The notes beneath the pieces are model-generated. The model did no database searches, was not told the DNA's origin, and saw nothing but the letters and a program-made list of their open reading frames with translations. Of a DNA stretch of 64,000 nt, positions 18,766-27,810 are shown in pieces (position 1 is the stretch's first letter; every line of letters begins with the position of its first letter). Made by a program: the position numbers and the translations under genes. Source of the stretch: Clostridium sp. CAG:221 (GTDB taxonomy: Bacteria; Bacillota; Clostridia; Clostridiales; Clostridiaceae); contig FR883429.1 of the NCBI GenBank assembly GCA_000435835.1, positions 28,583 through 92,582 on the forward strand, read 5' to 3'.

Positions 18766-20547
18766 TTATTTAAGTAATTGTATTATTTGCTCTGGTGCAG
18801 AATTAGCCTGTGCCATCATAGATTGAGCTGCTTGTAATAATACATTACTCTTTGCATTTTTAGTAATTTCCAAAGCCATATCAGTATCTCTTATTTTTGA
18901 TTCAGATGAAATAGTATTTTCAGCTGAATAATTTAAATTATTAACTACATATTGTAATCTGTTTTGATATGCACCTAAAGCTGATCTTTGAGTAGATACT
19001 TTTTTAGTAGCTTCATCAATTATTCCTATTGCATTTTGAGCATTTTTTGCAGTAGTTACATCTAGTGAACATTCTACATTATAATTTCCTTCACCATCAT
19101 CAACCTCATATACAGTTCTAAATCCATCACCTACTCCAACTAAACCTAAACCTTTTGCTGTCATTTCTCCTATAGAAACTAGCATTGATTGATTTTCATT
19201 AGAACCAACTTGAAGACTTATTTCAATATCCTTATTATAAGAATTACCATTAAATATTTCTAATTTACTATGTTCACCTTTTGTAGTTGATGTAATCACT
19301 AATTTATTATTACCATCTTTTGTTAATTCTACTCCATGTAATTTGTTTTGTGTTTGAGTTATAATGGCATCAACTAACTGTTCAGCATTTGTTACACCTT
19401 TTATATCTATTCCTATAGCTTTACCCTTATATGGTTCATCATCTGAATCATAAAACTGTATAGTTTGTCCATTAATACTCATACCTGCATCTACTAGAGC
19501 TTTTATATCATCTAATGTTGCTGCTACATTAGAAAAATCTATTGTAGTTGAAGCTCCCTTAGCCGGTATATCTTGCTTTCCTATAGTTGTTCCATTACCA
19601 ACTGTGTTTCCCGTATTAACATCAGTAATTGTTAATCCATTGCTTGAAGAGTCAATTCCTGTAACTTTCATTTCTGCATTCGAAACTGTACCGTTACTAT
19701 CTAAAGCTTCAATTATAATTTGACTTCCTTTATTATAAGCTTTAAATTCTCCTCTTAATGTAGCATTACTATCTATTTGTTTTTGAAATAATTCAGCAGT
19801 AGATTTTGCTACTTTCTCAACATCACTAGCTGCAATAGTCCCATTATCAGTATTTGTAATTGTAATATTACCGCCTGTAATTACCCCTCCATAATTAGCA
19901 TATTGAATATGACCTACATTATTAGCTTTATCAGAAACGTATCTTACTGATAAAGCTACACCCTTAAGTTCAAAATTAAATCCATCTGGTTGTGGCATGA
20001 TACTACTTGATAAATTAGAACTTATTGTAACTCCAACTTTCATTCCTTTGGTTACGGCATCATTCCCTTTTGTGTGAGTAACTTCCGTACCATTAAAATC
20101 TAAGTTTATTGCTTTTATTCCTTTGCCATCTCCACCTGTTAATAATTTTTTAGTATTATACTCTGTATTATTAGCAATTCTATTTATTTCTGAAGTAAGG
20201 CTATTAATTTCTTTTTGAATAGCATTTCTATCACTTTCATTGTTGGTATCATTAATAGACTGTACAGAAAGTTCTCTCATTCTTTGAAGAATTGAGTTAG
20301 TTTCATTTAATGCCCCTTCAGCTGTTTGAATTAATGTAATTCCATCTGCTGCATTTCTTGAAGCCTGCTCTAATCCTCTAATCTGTGATCTCATTTTTTC
20401 AGAAATAGAAAGCCCTGCTACATCATCTCCAGCACTGCTTATTCTTAATCCTGAACTTAGCTTCTCTATTGATTTAGAGGAGGCTTTATTATTTATTTTC
20501 ATATTTCTTTTTGAGTTCATGGCACCCATATTATGATTAATTTTCAT
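18766..20547 (-). CDS. Flagellin, long form (distal copy)
   Basis: A filament subunit of 593 residues. The conserved D0/D1 N-terminus (MKINHNMGAMNSKRNM, SIEKLSSGLRI, about 1-150) and C-terminus (about 490-593, ending in AQSMMAQANSAPEQIIQLL) flank a hypervariable surface domain. Part of that domain, about 320-440 with the YKGKAIGIDIKGV segment, is clearly related to the matching part of the main flagellin at 45677-47254, so the two are paralogues. It is the last gene of the supercluster, with its own weak sigma-28-like promoter and a terminator on each side. No HExxH motif is present, so it is not a flagellinolysin. Confidence 0.93.
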   Translation of the reverse strand: MKINHNMGAMNSKRNMKINNKASSKSIEKLSSGLRISSAGDDVAGLSISEKMRSQIRGLEQASRNAADGITLIQTAEGALNETNSILQRMRELSVQSINDTNNESDRNAIQKEINSLTSEINRIANNTEYNTKKLLTGGDGKGIKAINLDFNGTEVTHTKGNDAVTKGMKVGVTISSNLSSSIMPQPDGFNFELKGVALSVRYVSDKANNVGHIQYANYGGVITGGNITITNTDNGTIAASDVEKVAKSTAELFQKQIDSNATLRGEFKAYNKGSQIIIEALDSNGTVSNAEMKVTGIDSSSNGLTITDVNTGNTVGNGTTIGKQDIPAKGASTTIDFSNVAATLDDIKALVDAGMSINGQTIQFYDSDDEPYKGKAIGIDIKGVTNAEQLVDAIITQTQNKLHGVELTKDGNNKLVITSTTKGEHSKLEIFNGNSYNKDIEISLQVGSNENQSMLVSIGEMTAKGLGLVGVGDGFRTVYEVDDGEGNYNVECSLDVTTAKNAQNAIGIIDEATKKVSTQRSALGAYQNRLQYVVNNLNYSAENTISSESKIRDTDMALEITKNAKSNVLLQAAQSMMAQANSAPEQIIQLLK

Positions 20548-20587
20548 TATTTCTTCCTCTGTTATCTAAAATTTCTCTCTATGTTTA

Positions 20588-20614
20588 TTGTCGAAAAAAC
20601 CCTTATTAAATTAA
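20588..20614 (-). promoter_or_regulatory. Weak sigma-28-like promoter of the distal flagellin
   Basis: Minus strand: TTAA (20611-20614), 15-nt spacer, TTCGACAA (20588-20595). The CGA core and spacing match the sigma-28 pattern seen elsewhere in the window, but the -35 box has one mismatch to TAAA. Confidence 0.45.
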
Positions 20615-20623
20615 TAGTTTATA

Positions 20624-20670
20624 AAAAAATAATGGATAAAATTTATTTTAAATTTTATCCATTATTTTTT
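20624..20670 (-). terminator. Terminator after flgG (22-bp perfect hairpin)
   Basis: Arms 20624-20645 and 20649-20670 are perfect complements around a 3-nt loop, with a U-run on either strand. It overlaps the flgG stop at 20669 and insulates the distal flagellin from the long flagellar operon. Confidence 0.88.
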
Positions 20671-21436
20671 ATCTAAGATTATTTATCATTTCCCACATTT
20701 CATCAGCAGCTGTAATTCCTTTAGAACTTAGTTGAAAAGCTCTTTGAGTTACTATCATATCTGTCATTTCTTGTGAAAGATCCACATTGGAAGCTTCTAA
20801 ATATCCTTGATACATATCGGCATCTAAAGTTCTATATACTTGAACTCCATTTAACTCTTTAAATAAATTATCTCCAACAGACGTAAATGCATCATTGCCT
20901 ACTGCTGTATATACTGCAATTTCTCCAACCTTTTCAAAGTTACCATTGTTTTCTGCAAATATTTCCCCTTTTTTATTTATAGTAAAATTATCAGCTGTAA
21001 GACCTGTATTATTTTGTGAATACCCATTTGCATACTGAACCTCTAAAATATTCCCATTAGCAGTTACAAGTCTTCCATAAGAATCTAATTTAAAACTGCC
21101 ATCTCTAGTATAATACTCTGTTCCATTACTGGAAATCACTTTAAAATATCCTTCACCATCTAATGCCAAATCAGTTTTTTGATTTGTTGTTTGTAAACCA
21201 CCTTGGCTATTATCTTTAGTAAAATTACCAGCTTTAACTCCACTTCCTACTGTAGCTGTTTTATCATTTAATGGATTTCCCCATTCATCTAATGAAGATG
21301 AAATTAAATCCTTAAAACCTGCATTAACTTTTTTATATCCTGTAGTATTTACATTTGCTATATTATTTGATATTACATCTAATTTCTCTTGATTAGCATT
21401 AAGTCCTGATTTACTTGTCCATAATGTTGTTAACAT
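20669..21436 (-). CDS. flgG: Flagellar rod/hook-basal body protein FlgG-like
   Basis: A distal rod component exported by the flagellar type III system. The N-terminal LWTSKSGLNANQEKLDVISNNIANVNTTGYKK is the flg_bb_rod motif region. The C-terminal EASNVDLSQEMTDMIVTQRAFQ is the flg_bbr_C motif. The 255-residue length fits FlgG and the B. subtilis FlhP class. It is 12 bp downstream of a second rod gene and is the last gene before a strong terminator. As in other Gram-positives, no P- or L-ring genes accompany it. Confidence 0.9.
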   Translation of the reverse strand: MLTTLWTSKSGLNANQEKLDVISNNIANVNTTGYKKVNAGFKDLISSSLDEWGNPLNDKTATVGSGVKAGNFTKDNSQGGLQTTNQKTDLALDGEGYFKVISSNGTEYYTRDGSFKLDSYGRLVTANGNILEVQYANGYSQNNTGLTADNFTINKKGEIFAENNGNFEKVGEIAVYTAVGNDAFTSVGDNLFKELNGVQVYRTLDADMYQGYLEASNVDLSQEMTDMIVTQRAFQLSSKGITAADEMWEMINNLR

Positions 21437-21448
21437 CTATATATCCTC

Positions 21449-22192
21449 CTACACTTTACCTATGCTGTTAGCAGCTAAATCTAAAGTACCATCTATCATC
21501 TTAAAGATACTTTGACTACTTTGGAAATTACGCATTGTACTCATCATATTAACCATTTCATTTGTTACATTAACATTAGACCCTTCCAAATAACCTTGAT
21601 GTGTGTTTACTACAGAATCCATAATAGGATTTTCTCCTGTATAATAATTATCTCCTACTTTTTTTAATGTACTATAATCTTCAAAATCAGCTGTAACCAT
21701 TTGATAATTAGCTAATCCCTCAACATTTAAAATATTATTTGCTCCTAATGTATATTGATTATTGCCTACAAAAATAGGTTCCATTATCCCTGTATTCATA
21801 TTTCTTCCCATTACAGAATCTCCTGAAGTAGTCTTTAAAGTTCCATCAGCTCCCACAGTAAAATCTCCATCTCTTGTATACAAATATTCATTACCTTTTT
21901 GAACTACAAAGAACCCTCTTCCATTTATAGCAAAATCCGATGAATCTGATGTACTTTTAAGTCCACCTTGAGTAAATGATTTTTGTACTGTATCAATGGC
22001 AGCTCCCAAACTCAAACTACCTATTACACCATTTTCTCTATTACCTATGTATACTTCATTAAAACTCTTAGTAACTAAAGATTCTGATTTATATCCATTT
22101 GTATTAGCATTAGATAAATTATTTGTTATTGATGTTTGCTGATTTTCTAAAGTAATCATTGATGATAATGATGCATATAAACTTCTAATCAT
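21449..22192 (-). CDS. flgF: Flagellar rod protein, FlgF/FlhO-like
   Basis: A second distal rod-type protein of 247 residues. It starts MIRSLYASLSSMITLENQQT with the ITNNLSNANTNGYKS rod motif and ends with LEGSNVNVTNEMVNMMSTMRNFQ. The reading frame extends further upstream, but GAGGAGGA at 22201-22208 lies 8 nt before the ATG at 22192 and the family N-terminus begins there. The last 8 bp of the preceding small membrane gene overlap its start. The name FlgF rests on gene order (before flgG) and could equally be FlhO. Confidence 0.85.
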   Translation of the reverse strand: MIRSLYASLSSMITLENQQTSITNNLSNANTNGYKSESLVTKSFNEVYIGNRENGVIGSLSLGAAIDTVQKSFTQGGLKSTSDSSDFAINGRGFFVVQKGNEYLYTRDGDFTVGADGTLKTTSGDSVMGRNMNTGIMEPIFVGNNQYTLGANNILNVEGLANYQMVTADFEDYSTLKKVGDNYYTGENPIMDSVVNTHQGYLEGSNVNVTNEMVNMMSTMRNFQSSQSIFKMIDGTLDLAANSIGKV

Positions 22193-22403
22193 TAAATATA
22201 TCCTCCTCATTAGCTTCTGTGGTGCTATTAGTAGTAGCATCATTACTTGAAGAATTATCATTTTCAAAAAAAACCTTACATTCATCTTCATAATGCATTC
22301 CCATAGCTCTTGCTGCTTTTTCTATTTCTGCATTTGACATTTTATTAGTGCCAGATAAAAATAATATTAATGTAGATATAATCATTCCAATTCCAATTCC
22401 CAT
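22185..22403 (-). CDS. Small single-span membrane protein, function unknown
   Basis: I do not recognise this 72-residue protein. It has one hydrophobic segment (about 3-20), then a conserved-looking KMSNAEIEKAARAMGMHYE helix, then an acidic Asn/Ser/Thr-rich tail. It lies between the SwrB-like gene (38 bp away) and the flgF-like gene, overlapping the latter by 8 bp, so it is translated as part of the flagellar operon. The ribosome binding site before the ATG at 22403 is weak; the frame is open upstream with no better ATG/GTG/TTG, and an internal ATG at 22367 is possible. A role in anchoring or regulating the basal body is only inferred from position. Confidence 0.65.
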   Translation of the reverse strand: MGIGIGMIISTLILFLSGTNKMSNAEIEKAARAMGMHYEDECKVFFENDNSSSNDATTNSTTEANEEDIFND

Positions 22404-22441
22404 TAAAATCTTTTTATCTCTAAATATATAAATACTTTCTT

Positions 22442-22927
22442 TTATTGATTGTATAATCCTCTTACTAATAATACTTCACCCTTTCCTATACTAAGTGAAC
22501 TACATATTTCTTCATCACTTTTTCCTTCATCAATCATCATTTTAATATTTTCAAACTTACTATCATTACCATGATTATCCTTTAAATTATTAAAATTAAT
22601 TTCAGAAATTATATCTTTATCTATACAATCTCTTTTTATATCGTTATCTAATTTCACTTGCTTTATATTCTCTTTTATATTTACATTACTATTTTCTATA
22701 TTAAAAATTTCAGTTCTTAATTCTTGAATTTCTTTTTGTAAATCAAGAATACTTTCCGCCATATCTTTTCTCATATCTACAAATTTCATATCATAGTCTG
22801 TAAATTCTTTTTCTTCATTTTTTAGAATATTAGCAAAAGAGCCTCCATCATCGGCTCTTTCATTTTTTATATCTCTATTAACAACTATTAAAACTATTCC
22901 TATAACTATAAGTAAAATATGTATCAC
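22442..22927 (-). CDS. SwrB-like membrane-anchored coiled-coil protein
   Basis: A 161-residue protein with an N-terminal transmembrane helix (about 1-18), a charged coiled-coil region (about 45-100) and a C-terminal helix-turn-helix-like segment (DEGKSDEEICSSLSIGKGEV). Length, topology and position just after the sigma-28 gene are those of B. subtilis SwrB, which promotes flagellar basal body maturation through FliM/FliG. Sequence identity to SwrB cannot be judged here, so the link is by architecture and synteny. The start is 3 bp after the fliA stop, so the two are translationally linked. Confidence 0.65.
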   Translation of the reverse strand: MIHILLIVIGIVLIVVNRDIKNERADDGGSFANILKNEEKEFTDYDMKFVDMRKDMAESILDLQKEIQELRTEIFNIENSNVNIKENIKQVKLDNDIKRDCIDKDIISEINFNNLKDNHGNDSKFENIKMMIDEGKSDEEICSSLSIGKGEVLLVRGLYNQ

Positions 22928-22930
22928 TTT

Positions 22931-23659
22931 TTATACCTCTATGTAATTTATTTTTTGAAGCATAACCCTTAAATTCTTAATAGCTCTACTATGTAACTGA
23001 CAAACTCTCGATTCAGATACCTCTAGTACTTTACCTATTTCTTTTAATGTCAAGCCCTCATAATAATAAAGATTTAATATTGTTCTGTCTTTTTCTTTTA
23101 ATTTTTCAATACATTCAGCTAATATTTCTACTTTTTCTTTATCTTCATAAGAATCATGAGGACTTGGGCTATTTTTATCTTCAACAATTCCCATAACAGT
23201 TAATTCATCATCTTCTGAAAATAGAATTCCTTCTAAAGATACTACTGACATAAAATTAATATATCTTTCGATATCAGCAACTTCTGACACAGTTATATTT
23301 AAATATTCAGCTATTTCATCTATGATTGGTTCTCTAAGTAACCTATTTTGCAATGCATCAATAGCTTCATTATACTTTGCTAATTTATCCATTGCCCCTT
23401 TAGAAATAGGCCTGGCTTTTCTTATCTGATCTATCATTTCACCTTTTATTCTTATTGATGCATAAGATGAAAATTTTATTCCCTTATCTGGATCAAATTT
23501 ACTTATGGCATCCATTAACCCTATCATTCCATAACTAACTAAATCTTCATACTCTATATAAGTACTCCTTCCAATCATTATTCTAGACGCAATATATTTT
23601 ACTAAAGGAATATATTGTTCCACTATTTTTTCCTTATTATCTATATTAGTCCAGCTCAT
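22931..23659 (-). CDS. fliA: RNA polymerase sigma-28 factor FliA/SigD
   Basis: A 242-residue flagellar sigma factor that directs late flagellar, chemotaxis and flagellin genes. Region 2 (YIPLVKYIASRIMIGR, YEDLVSYGMIGLMDAI, KFSSYASIRIKGEMIDQIRK) and region 4 (ILNLYYYEGLTLKEIGKVLEVSESRVCQLHSRAI) are intact. The RKARPISKGAMDKLAKYN region 3 is typical of the FliA/WhiG family. Its anti-sigma factor FlgM is encoded at 53635-53910, and matching TAAA-N15-nnCGA promoters occur in this window. It lies downstream of flhF-flhG with a 20-codon mini-ORF in between. ATG follows AAGGAGGGGT. Confidence 0.95.
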   Translation of the reverse strand: MSWTNIDNKEKIVEQYIPLVKYIASRIMIGRSTYIEYEDLVSYGMIGLMDAISKFDPDKGIKFSSYASIRIKGEMIDQIRKARPISKGAMDKLAKYNEAIDALQNRLLREPIIDEIAEYLNITVSEVADIERYINFMSVVSLEGILFSEDDELTVMGIVEDKNSPSPHDSYEDKEKVEILAECIEKLKEKDRTILNLYYYEGLTLKEIGKVLEVSESRVCQLHSRAIKNLRVMLQKINYIEV

Positions 23660-23679
23660 TGTTACCCCTCCTTAGTTAG

Positions 23680-23742
23680 CTATAATTTTTGCATACATAA
23701 TACATCTAATCTTCCATTTATTTTTAATTTAAACTTGGCCAT
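23680..23742 (-). CDS. 20-codon mini-ORF between flhG and fliA
   Basis: The 95-bp gap between flhG and fliA encodes MAKFKLKINGRLDVLCMQKL and a TAG. A strong AGGAGGAG (23749-23756) overlaps the flhG stop and lies 6 nt before the ATG. Its stop is 20 bp before the fliA ATG. A second in-frame ATG lies two codons upstream but sits on top of the ribosome binding site. I do not recognise the peptide; it could be a leader peptide coupling flhG and fliA translation, or a remnant of a longer gene. Confidence 0.5.
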   Translation of the reverse strand: MAKFKLKINGRLDVLCMQKL

Positions 23743-23754
23743 TTCCATCTCCTC

Positions 23755-24612
23755 CTAAGAAAAAATATCAAATAACTTATTAAATAATCCTTTTGCACCA
23801 TTTCCTCTTATAGAACTTTCTCTACCCATAATTTTTTCTGATACATGCACTATGGATTTTGCTGCTTCAGATTTAGGATATTTTATTACTATAGGAATTT
23901 GATTTCTCACTGCCATGGTAATATGCTTATCCTCATATATACATCCCAAATAACTTGGATATCCATTTAAAAATTTTCTAGTTGCTAAGTCAAATTTATT
24001 AAATGTTGATTTTCCCTCTGTTTCACTTATAACTCTATTAATTACTATATTAACATGAGTTTCTATTTTAAAATGCTTAAGTGCTTTAAATAGGCTATAT
24101 CCGTCCGTCAATGATGTAGGTTCTGGTGTTAAAATAAATATAGCTTCATCAGAACTAGCAATAAAAGCAAGAACTGTTCTACTTATTCCAGCACCTGTAT
24201 CAATTAATATATAATCATATCCATCAATTCTATCTATTTCTGAAATAAATCTTTCTCTTTGTTCTTCTGTCAAATCTTCAATATTATTTATTCCTGTTCC
24301 TCCAGGTAGTAAGTGAATTCCATGTGGTCCTTCAATAATTCCATTTTCAATTGAAACTTCACCATTTATAACATCCATAATATTGTACTTATGATATATT
24401 CCCATTAATACATCATCATTTCCCATACCAATATCAGCATCAAAAAGCAATATTTTTTTCCCTTCTTTTGCAAGAGCTATTGCTAAGTTTACTACAAAAT
24501 TACTTTTACCTACTCCACCTTTTCCTGAAGTTATAGTTATAATTTTTGATTTTTCATTTAATCCACTACTTTTACTAGCTAATTGTCTTAAAATTTCTGC
24601 CTGGTCCATCAT
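23755..24612 (-). CDS. flhG: MinD-like flagellar number regulator FlhG (FleN/YlxH)
   Basis: A MinD/ParA-type ATPase that stimulates the FlhF GTPase and sets flagellar number or pattern. The N-terminus MDQAEILRQLA matches the DQAxxLR activator helix that binds FlhF. The deviant Walker A ITSGKGGVGKSNFVVNLA, the LFDADIGMGN switch and the DYILIDTGAGI motif follow. The 285-residue length is normal. Its start overlaps the flhF stop by 4 bp (ATGA). Confidence 0.93.
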   Translation of the reverse strand: MMDQAEILRQLASKSSGLNEKSKIITITSGKGGVGKSNFVVNLAIALAKEGKKILLFDADIGMGNDDVLMGIYHKYNIMDVINGEVSIENGIIEGPHGIHLLPGGTGINNIEDLTEEQRERFISEIDRIDGYDYILIDTGAGISRTVLAFIASSDEAIFILTPEPTSLTDGYSLFKALKHFKIETHVNIVINRVISETEGKSTFNKFDLATRKFLNGYPSYLGCIYEDKHITMAVRNQIPIVIKYPKSEAAKSIVHVSEKIMGRESSIRGNGAKGLFNKLFDIFS

Positions 24613-25724
24613 ATTGAATCTTCTCCCATTATAAGCTTAATAATTTCATCTTTACTTGGAACCCTTATGTCATTTGGTACATTTTGACCTGTAGTTAAAA
24701 AAGCTACCGGCTTATTACTTTCCTTTAATATGGTATGTATAATTCCATATGATGAAGTTTCATCTAACTTTGTAATAATAAGCTTTTCGTAATCTATTTG
24801 CTCATAACCTTTAAGTATCATCTTTACATCTTTGTTTTTAGTTGTACTACTCATAACCATAAGAGTATGATCTGGATTAGCTTTTTGAACAAAAGCTCTT
24901 AGTTCTGAAATCTGCATATTATTCTTACTGCTTCTTCCAGTGGTATCTATTAATACCACATCTAAATCTGTCATGGAATTAATTGCTTCTTCCATTTCTT
25001 TTATGGTTATAACAACTCTAAATGGTATATTCATTATTTCTGCATAAGTTTTAAGTTGTTCTACAGCTCCAATTCTATAAGTATCTATGGTGATTAACCC
25101 AACTTTTTTCTTATCCATAAGAGCTAATTTTCCTGCTAATTTTGCTATTGTGGTGGTTTTTCCTACACCTGTAGGTCCAACCAACACAACTCTACCATTT
25201 ATATCTTCATTTGATATTTGTACTACCTCTGACAAATAACTTTTCATGGCTTCTTCTTTATCTTCAGCTTCATTCCAAACTCTTCTAAACTCTTCTAAAT
25301 AAACAGGATTTAAATCAAGACTATTAACATAATTTAATAATAAATCTTCATTATCTTCACCTTTAGTATTATTTAATATCTCATTTAAAATACTCTTCAT
25401 TTCTTTAACTTCATCTTCAAGAACATTTTTCTCTTCTTCTTTAGGTTTTACAACATCCTTATTCATTATTGCTTTAATACTTTCAACAGATTCCTTTAAC
25501 ACATCACTACTTGCAAAAGTACTTTGTGGTTTTTGTGTTTTCATTGGTTCTGTAGTGTTTTCTAAGGCTGCTGTAACTTCTATAAGCTTAGGTGAAAAGT
25601 ATTTTTTAAATCCTGATTGTCTTATCTTTCTTTGACTTATAATTATTGCATCTTTTCCTAGTTCATATCTAATTCTCGTCATAGCCTCATTCATATTTTT
25701 AACTACATATTTTTTTATTATCAT
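24609..25724 (-). CDS. flhF: Signal recognition particle-like GTPase FlhF
   Basis: An SRP-family GTPase that places flagella. The N-terminal B domain (about 1-100) begins MIIKKYVVKNMNEAMTRIRY with the KDAIIISQRKI element. The NG domain (about 130-371) has VLVGPTGVGKTTTIAKLA (G1), DTYRIGAVEQLKTYAE (G2), LIDTTGRSSKN (G3) and TKLDETSSYG (G4). It sits between flhA and flhG and shares its first base with the flhA stop. Partner FlhG is encoded next. Confidence 0.95.
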   Translation of the reverse strand: MIIKKYVVKNMNEAMTRIRYELGKDAIIISQRKIRQSGFKKYFSPKLIEVTAALENTTEPMKTQKPQSTFASSDVLKESVESIKAIMNKDVVKPKEEEKNVLEDEVKEMKSILNEILNNTKGEDNEDLLLNYVNSLDLNPVYLEEFRRVWNEAEDKEEAMKSYLSEVVQISNEDINGRVVLVGPTGVGKTTTIAKLAGKLALMDKKKVGLITIDTYRIGAVEQLKTYAEIMNIPFRVVITIKEMEEAINSMTDLDVVLIDTTGRSSKNNMQISELRAFVQKANPDHTLMVMSSTTKNKDVKMILKGYEQIDYEKLIITKLDETSSYGIIHTILKESNKPVAFLTTGQNVPNDIRVPSKDEIIKLIMGEDSI

Positions 25725-27793
25725 TATAAAGCTACAACTCCTTCTGTTCTTATTTGTACATCATTTGGTATTTCATTTAAAGAAAGTACCATAACATGTG
25801 GAAATACCATTTCTATAAGTTTTCTAAATACTGGTCTTATATTAGGTGATACCAAAATAATTGGTTGATTATTATAGAAATAAACACTATCTATTGTTTG
25901 ACGTATTTTTTCTAAAATTCTTGTAGTTGTTTCTGGATCAACTGACGGGAATGATCCTTGCAGAGATTTTTGTGTATTATTTGCAATTATATTTTCAATT
26001 TGTGGATCTAATGTGATCACTGTAACAGTTCTATTTTCATCTACTACCGTATTACATATGGTTCTTGCCATAGCAAATCTTACATATTCAGTTAATAACT
26101 CTATATCCTTAGTATTTCTTGAATTATCTGCTAAAGATTCAAAAATTGTTACAGTATCCTTTACTGGTACCTTTTCTCTTAATAAATTTTGTAATACCTT
26201 TTGTACTTCACCGATGGTCATTAAATCAGGTATAAGTTCCTCTACAACTGTGCTATACTTCTCCTTCATATTATCAACTATCATCTTAACTTCTTGACGT
26301 CCTAATAATTCATGTGCATGAGATTTTATAGTTTCAGTTAAGTGAGTAACCATTACTGTTATTGGATCTACCACTGTAAATCCTCTTATTTCAGCTTCTT
26401 CTTTTTGATCTGCATTTATCCATACAGCTGGCAGACCAAATGTTGGTTCAATAGTTTTAATTCCTGGCATAGTGCCACCTTCTCCTGATGGATCCATACA
26501 AAGAAGCATGTTTGGCATCAATTCAGAGGAAACTATCACTGTTCCCCTAATTTTTAATATGTACTCATTATTTTTAAGCTGTAAATTATCCCTTATTCTA
26601 ATAGGTTGTACAATTATACCCATTTCAATGGCACACTGTCTTCTAACTGAAGCTATTCTTTGTAATAAATCTCCACCATTTCTTTCATCAGCTAAAGGTA
26701 TAAGACCATATCCAATTTCAACTTCCATAGGTTCTACAGAAATTAAATTCATAACATTCTCAGGTTCTTTTCTTATTTGCTCTTCTTGCTCTTCAACTTC
26801 TTGAACCATAGCAACTTCTTGTTTCTTTTCCTCTTCCTTTATAAGCATAAATGATAATCCACCCATAGATGCCCCTGCCAATGCAAATGGTACTGTTGGC
26901 ATTGATGGTATTATTGCAAAGGCAAACATTATTGTTGCTGCAATTCCAAGAGCCACTGGGAAAGCTGATAACTGAGTAGTTAAAGTTTTACCGAAATTAT
27001 TTTTTGAATTTGATCTAGTTACAAGAATACCAGCAGCAGTAGAAATAAGTAATGCTGGAACCTGACTTACAAGCCCATCACCTATTGTTAAAATAACAAA
27101 ACGACTAGCTGCCTCTCCAGCTGACATACCCATTTGAGTAATACCAATTATAATTCCACCTAAAACATTTATTACAGTAATTATTATACCTGCTACAGCA
27201 TCACCTTTAACAAACTTAGATGCCCCGTCCATGGTTCCATAAAAATCTGCTTCAGACTGCAAATCAGCTCTTCTTTTTTTAGCCGTTGCTTCATCTATTA
27301 ATCCTGAATTTAAATCAGCATCAATACTCATTTGCTTACCAGGCATTGCATCTAATGTAAATCTTGCAGAAACTTCTGCAACTCTAGTAGACCCATTAGT
27401 TATAACAAGAAACTGTATTATCATAATTATTAAGAATATAATAACTCCAACAACATAATTTCCACCAACTACGAAATCACCAAAGGCAGTAATTATACTT
27501 CCTGCATCACCTTTACTTAATATAAGTCTTGTAGAAGAAATATTAAGCCCCAATCTAAATAAGGTAACTACCAATAGTAATGTTGGGAAAACTGATAATT
27601 GTAGTACGCTTGTGGTAAACATAGTAATCATTATTACAATAATTGATAAAGTTATGTTGAGTGCCAGTAAAATATCTAAAGCTATTGATGGTAATGGTAT
27701 TATTATCATAAGTACAATACCAATTACCCCAAAAGCCACCAACACATCAAGATTTTCTTTTAAATTAAACTTTCTATCGATAGCCAATTTCAT
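25724..27793 (-). CDS. flhA: Flagellar type III export gate protein FlhA
   Basis: The large gate subunit of the flagellar export apparatus (689 residues). The N-terminal half (about 15-330) holds about eight membrane helices and the FHIPEP-type region, including ARFTLDAMPGKQMSIDADLNSGLI. The C-terminal half is the cytoplasmic ring domain that docks chaperone-substrate complexes. The ATG at 27793 is preferred over the TTG one codon upstream because AAAGGA is better spaced. It follows the fliR-flhB fusion by 17 bp and overlaps flhF by one base. Confidence 0.95.
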   Translation of the reverse strand: MKLAIDRKFNLKENLDVLVAFGVIGIVLMIIIPLPSIALDILLALNITLSIIVIMITMFTTSVLQLSVFPTLLLVVTLFRLGLNISSTRLILSKGDAGSIITAFGDFVVGGNYVVGVIIFLIIMIIQFLVITNGSTRVAEVSARFTLDAMPGKQMSIDADLNSGLIDEATAKKRRADLQSEADFYGTMDGASKFVKGDAVAGIIITVINVLGGIIIGITQMGMSAGEAASRFVILTIGDGLVSQVPALLISTAAGILVTRSNSKNNFGKTLTTQLSAFPVALGIAATIMFAFAIIPSMPTVPFALAGASMGGLSFMLIKEEEKKQEVAMVQEVEEQEEQIRKEPENVMNLISVEPMEVEIGYGLIPLADERNGGDLLQRIASVRRQCAIEMGIIVQPIRIRDNLQLKNNEYILKIRGTVIVSSELMPNMLLCMDPSGEGGTMPGIKTIEPTFGLPAVWINADQKEEAEIRGFTVVDPITVMVTHLTETIKSHAHELLGRQEVKMIVDNMKEKYSTVVEELIPDLMTIGEVQKVLQNLLREKVPVKDTVTIFESLADNSRNTKDIELLTEYVRFAMARTICNTVVDENRTVTVITLDPQIENIIANNTQKSLQGSFPSVDPETTTRILEKIRQTIDSVYFYNNQPIILVSPNIRPVFRKLIEMVFPHVMVLSLNEIPNDVQIRTEGVVAL

Positions 27794-27810
27794 CAATCCT
27801 TTTAATTATC

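Noticed and set aside
18766..20547. Flagellinolysin (protease domain in flagellin)
   Set aside because: The variable domain has no HExxH zinc motif; it is a conventional flagellin insert.
22193..22291. N-terminal extension of the FlgF-like protein
   Set aside because: It is the out-of-frame reading of the small membrane gene; the ribosome binding site and rod-family N-terminus place the start at 22192.
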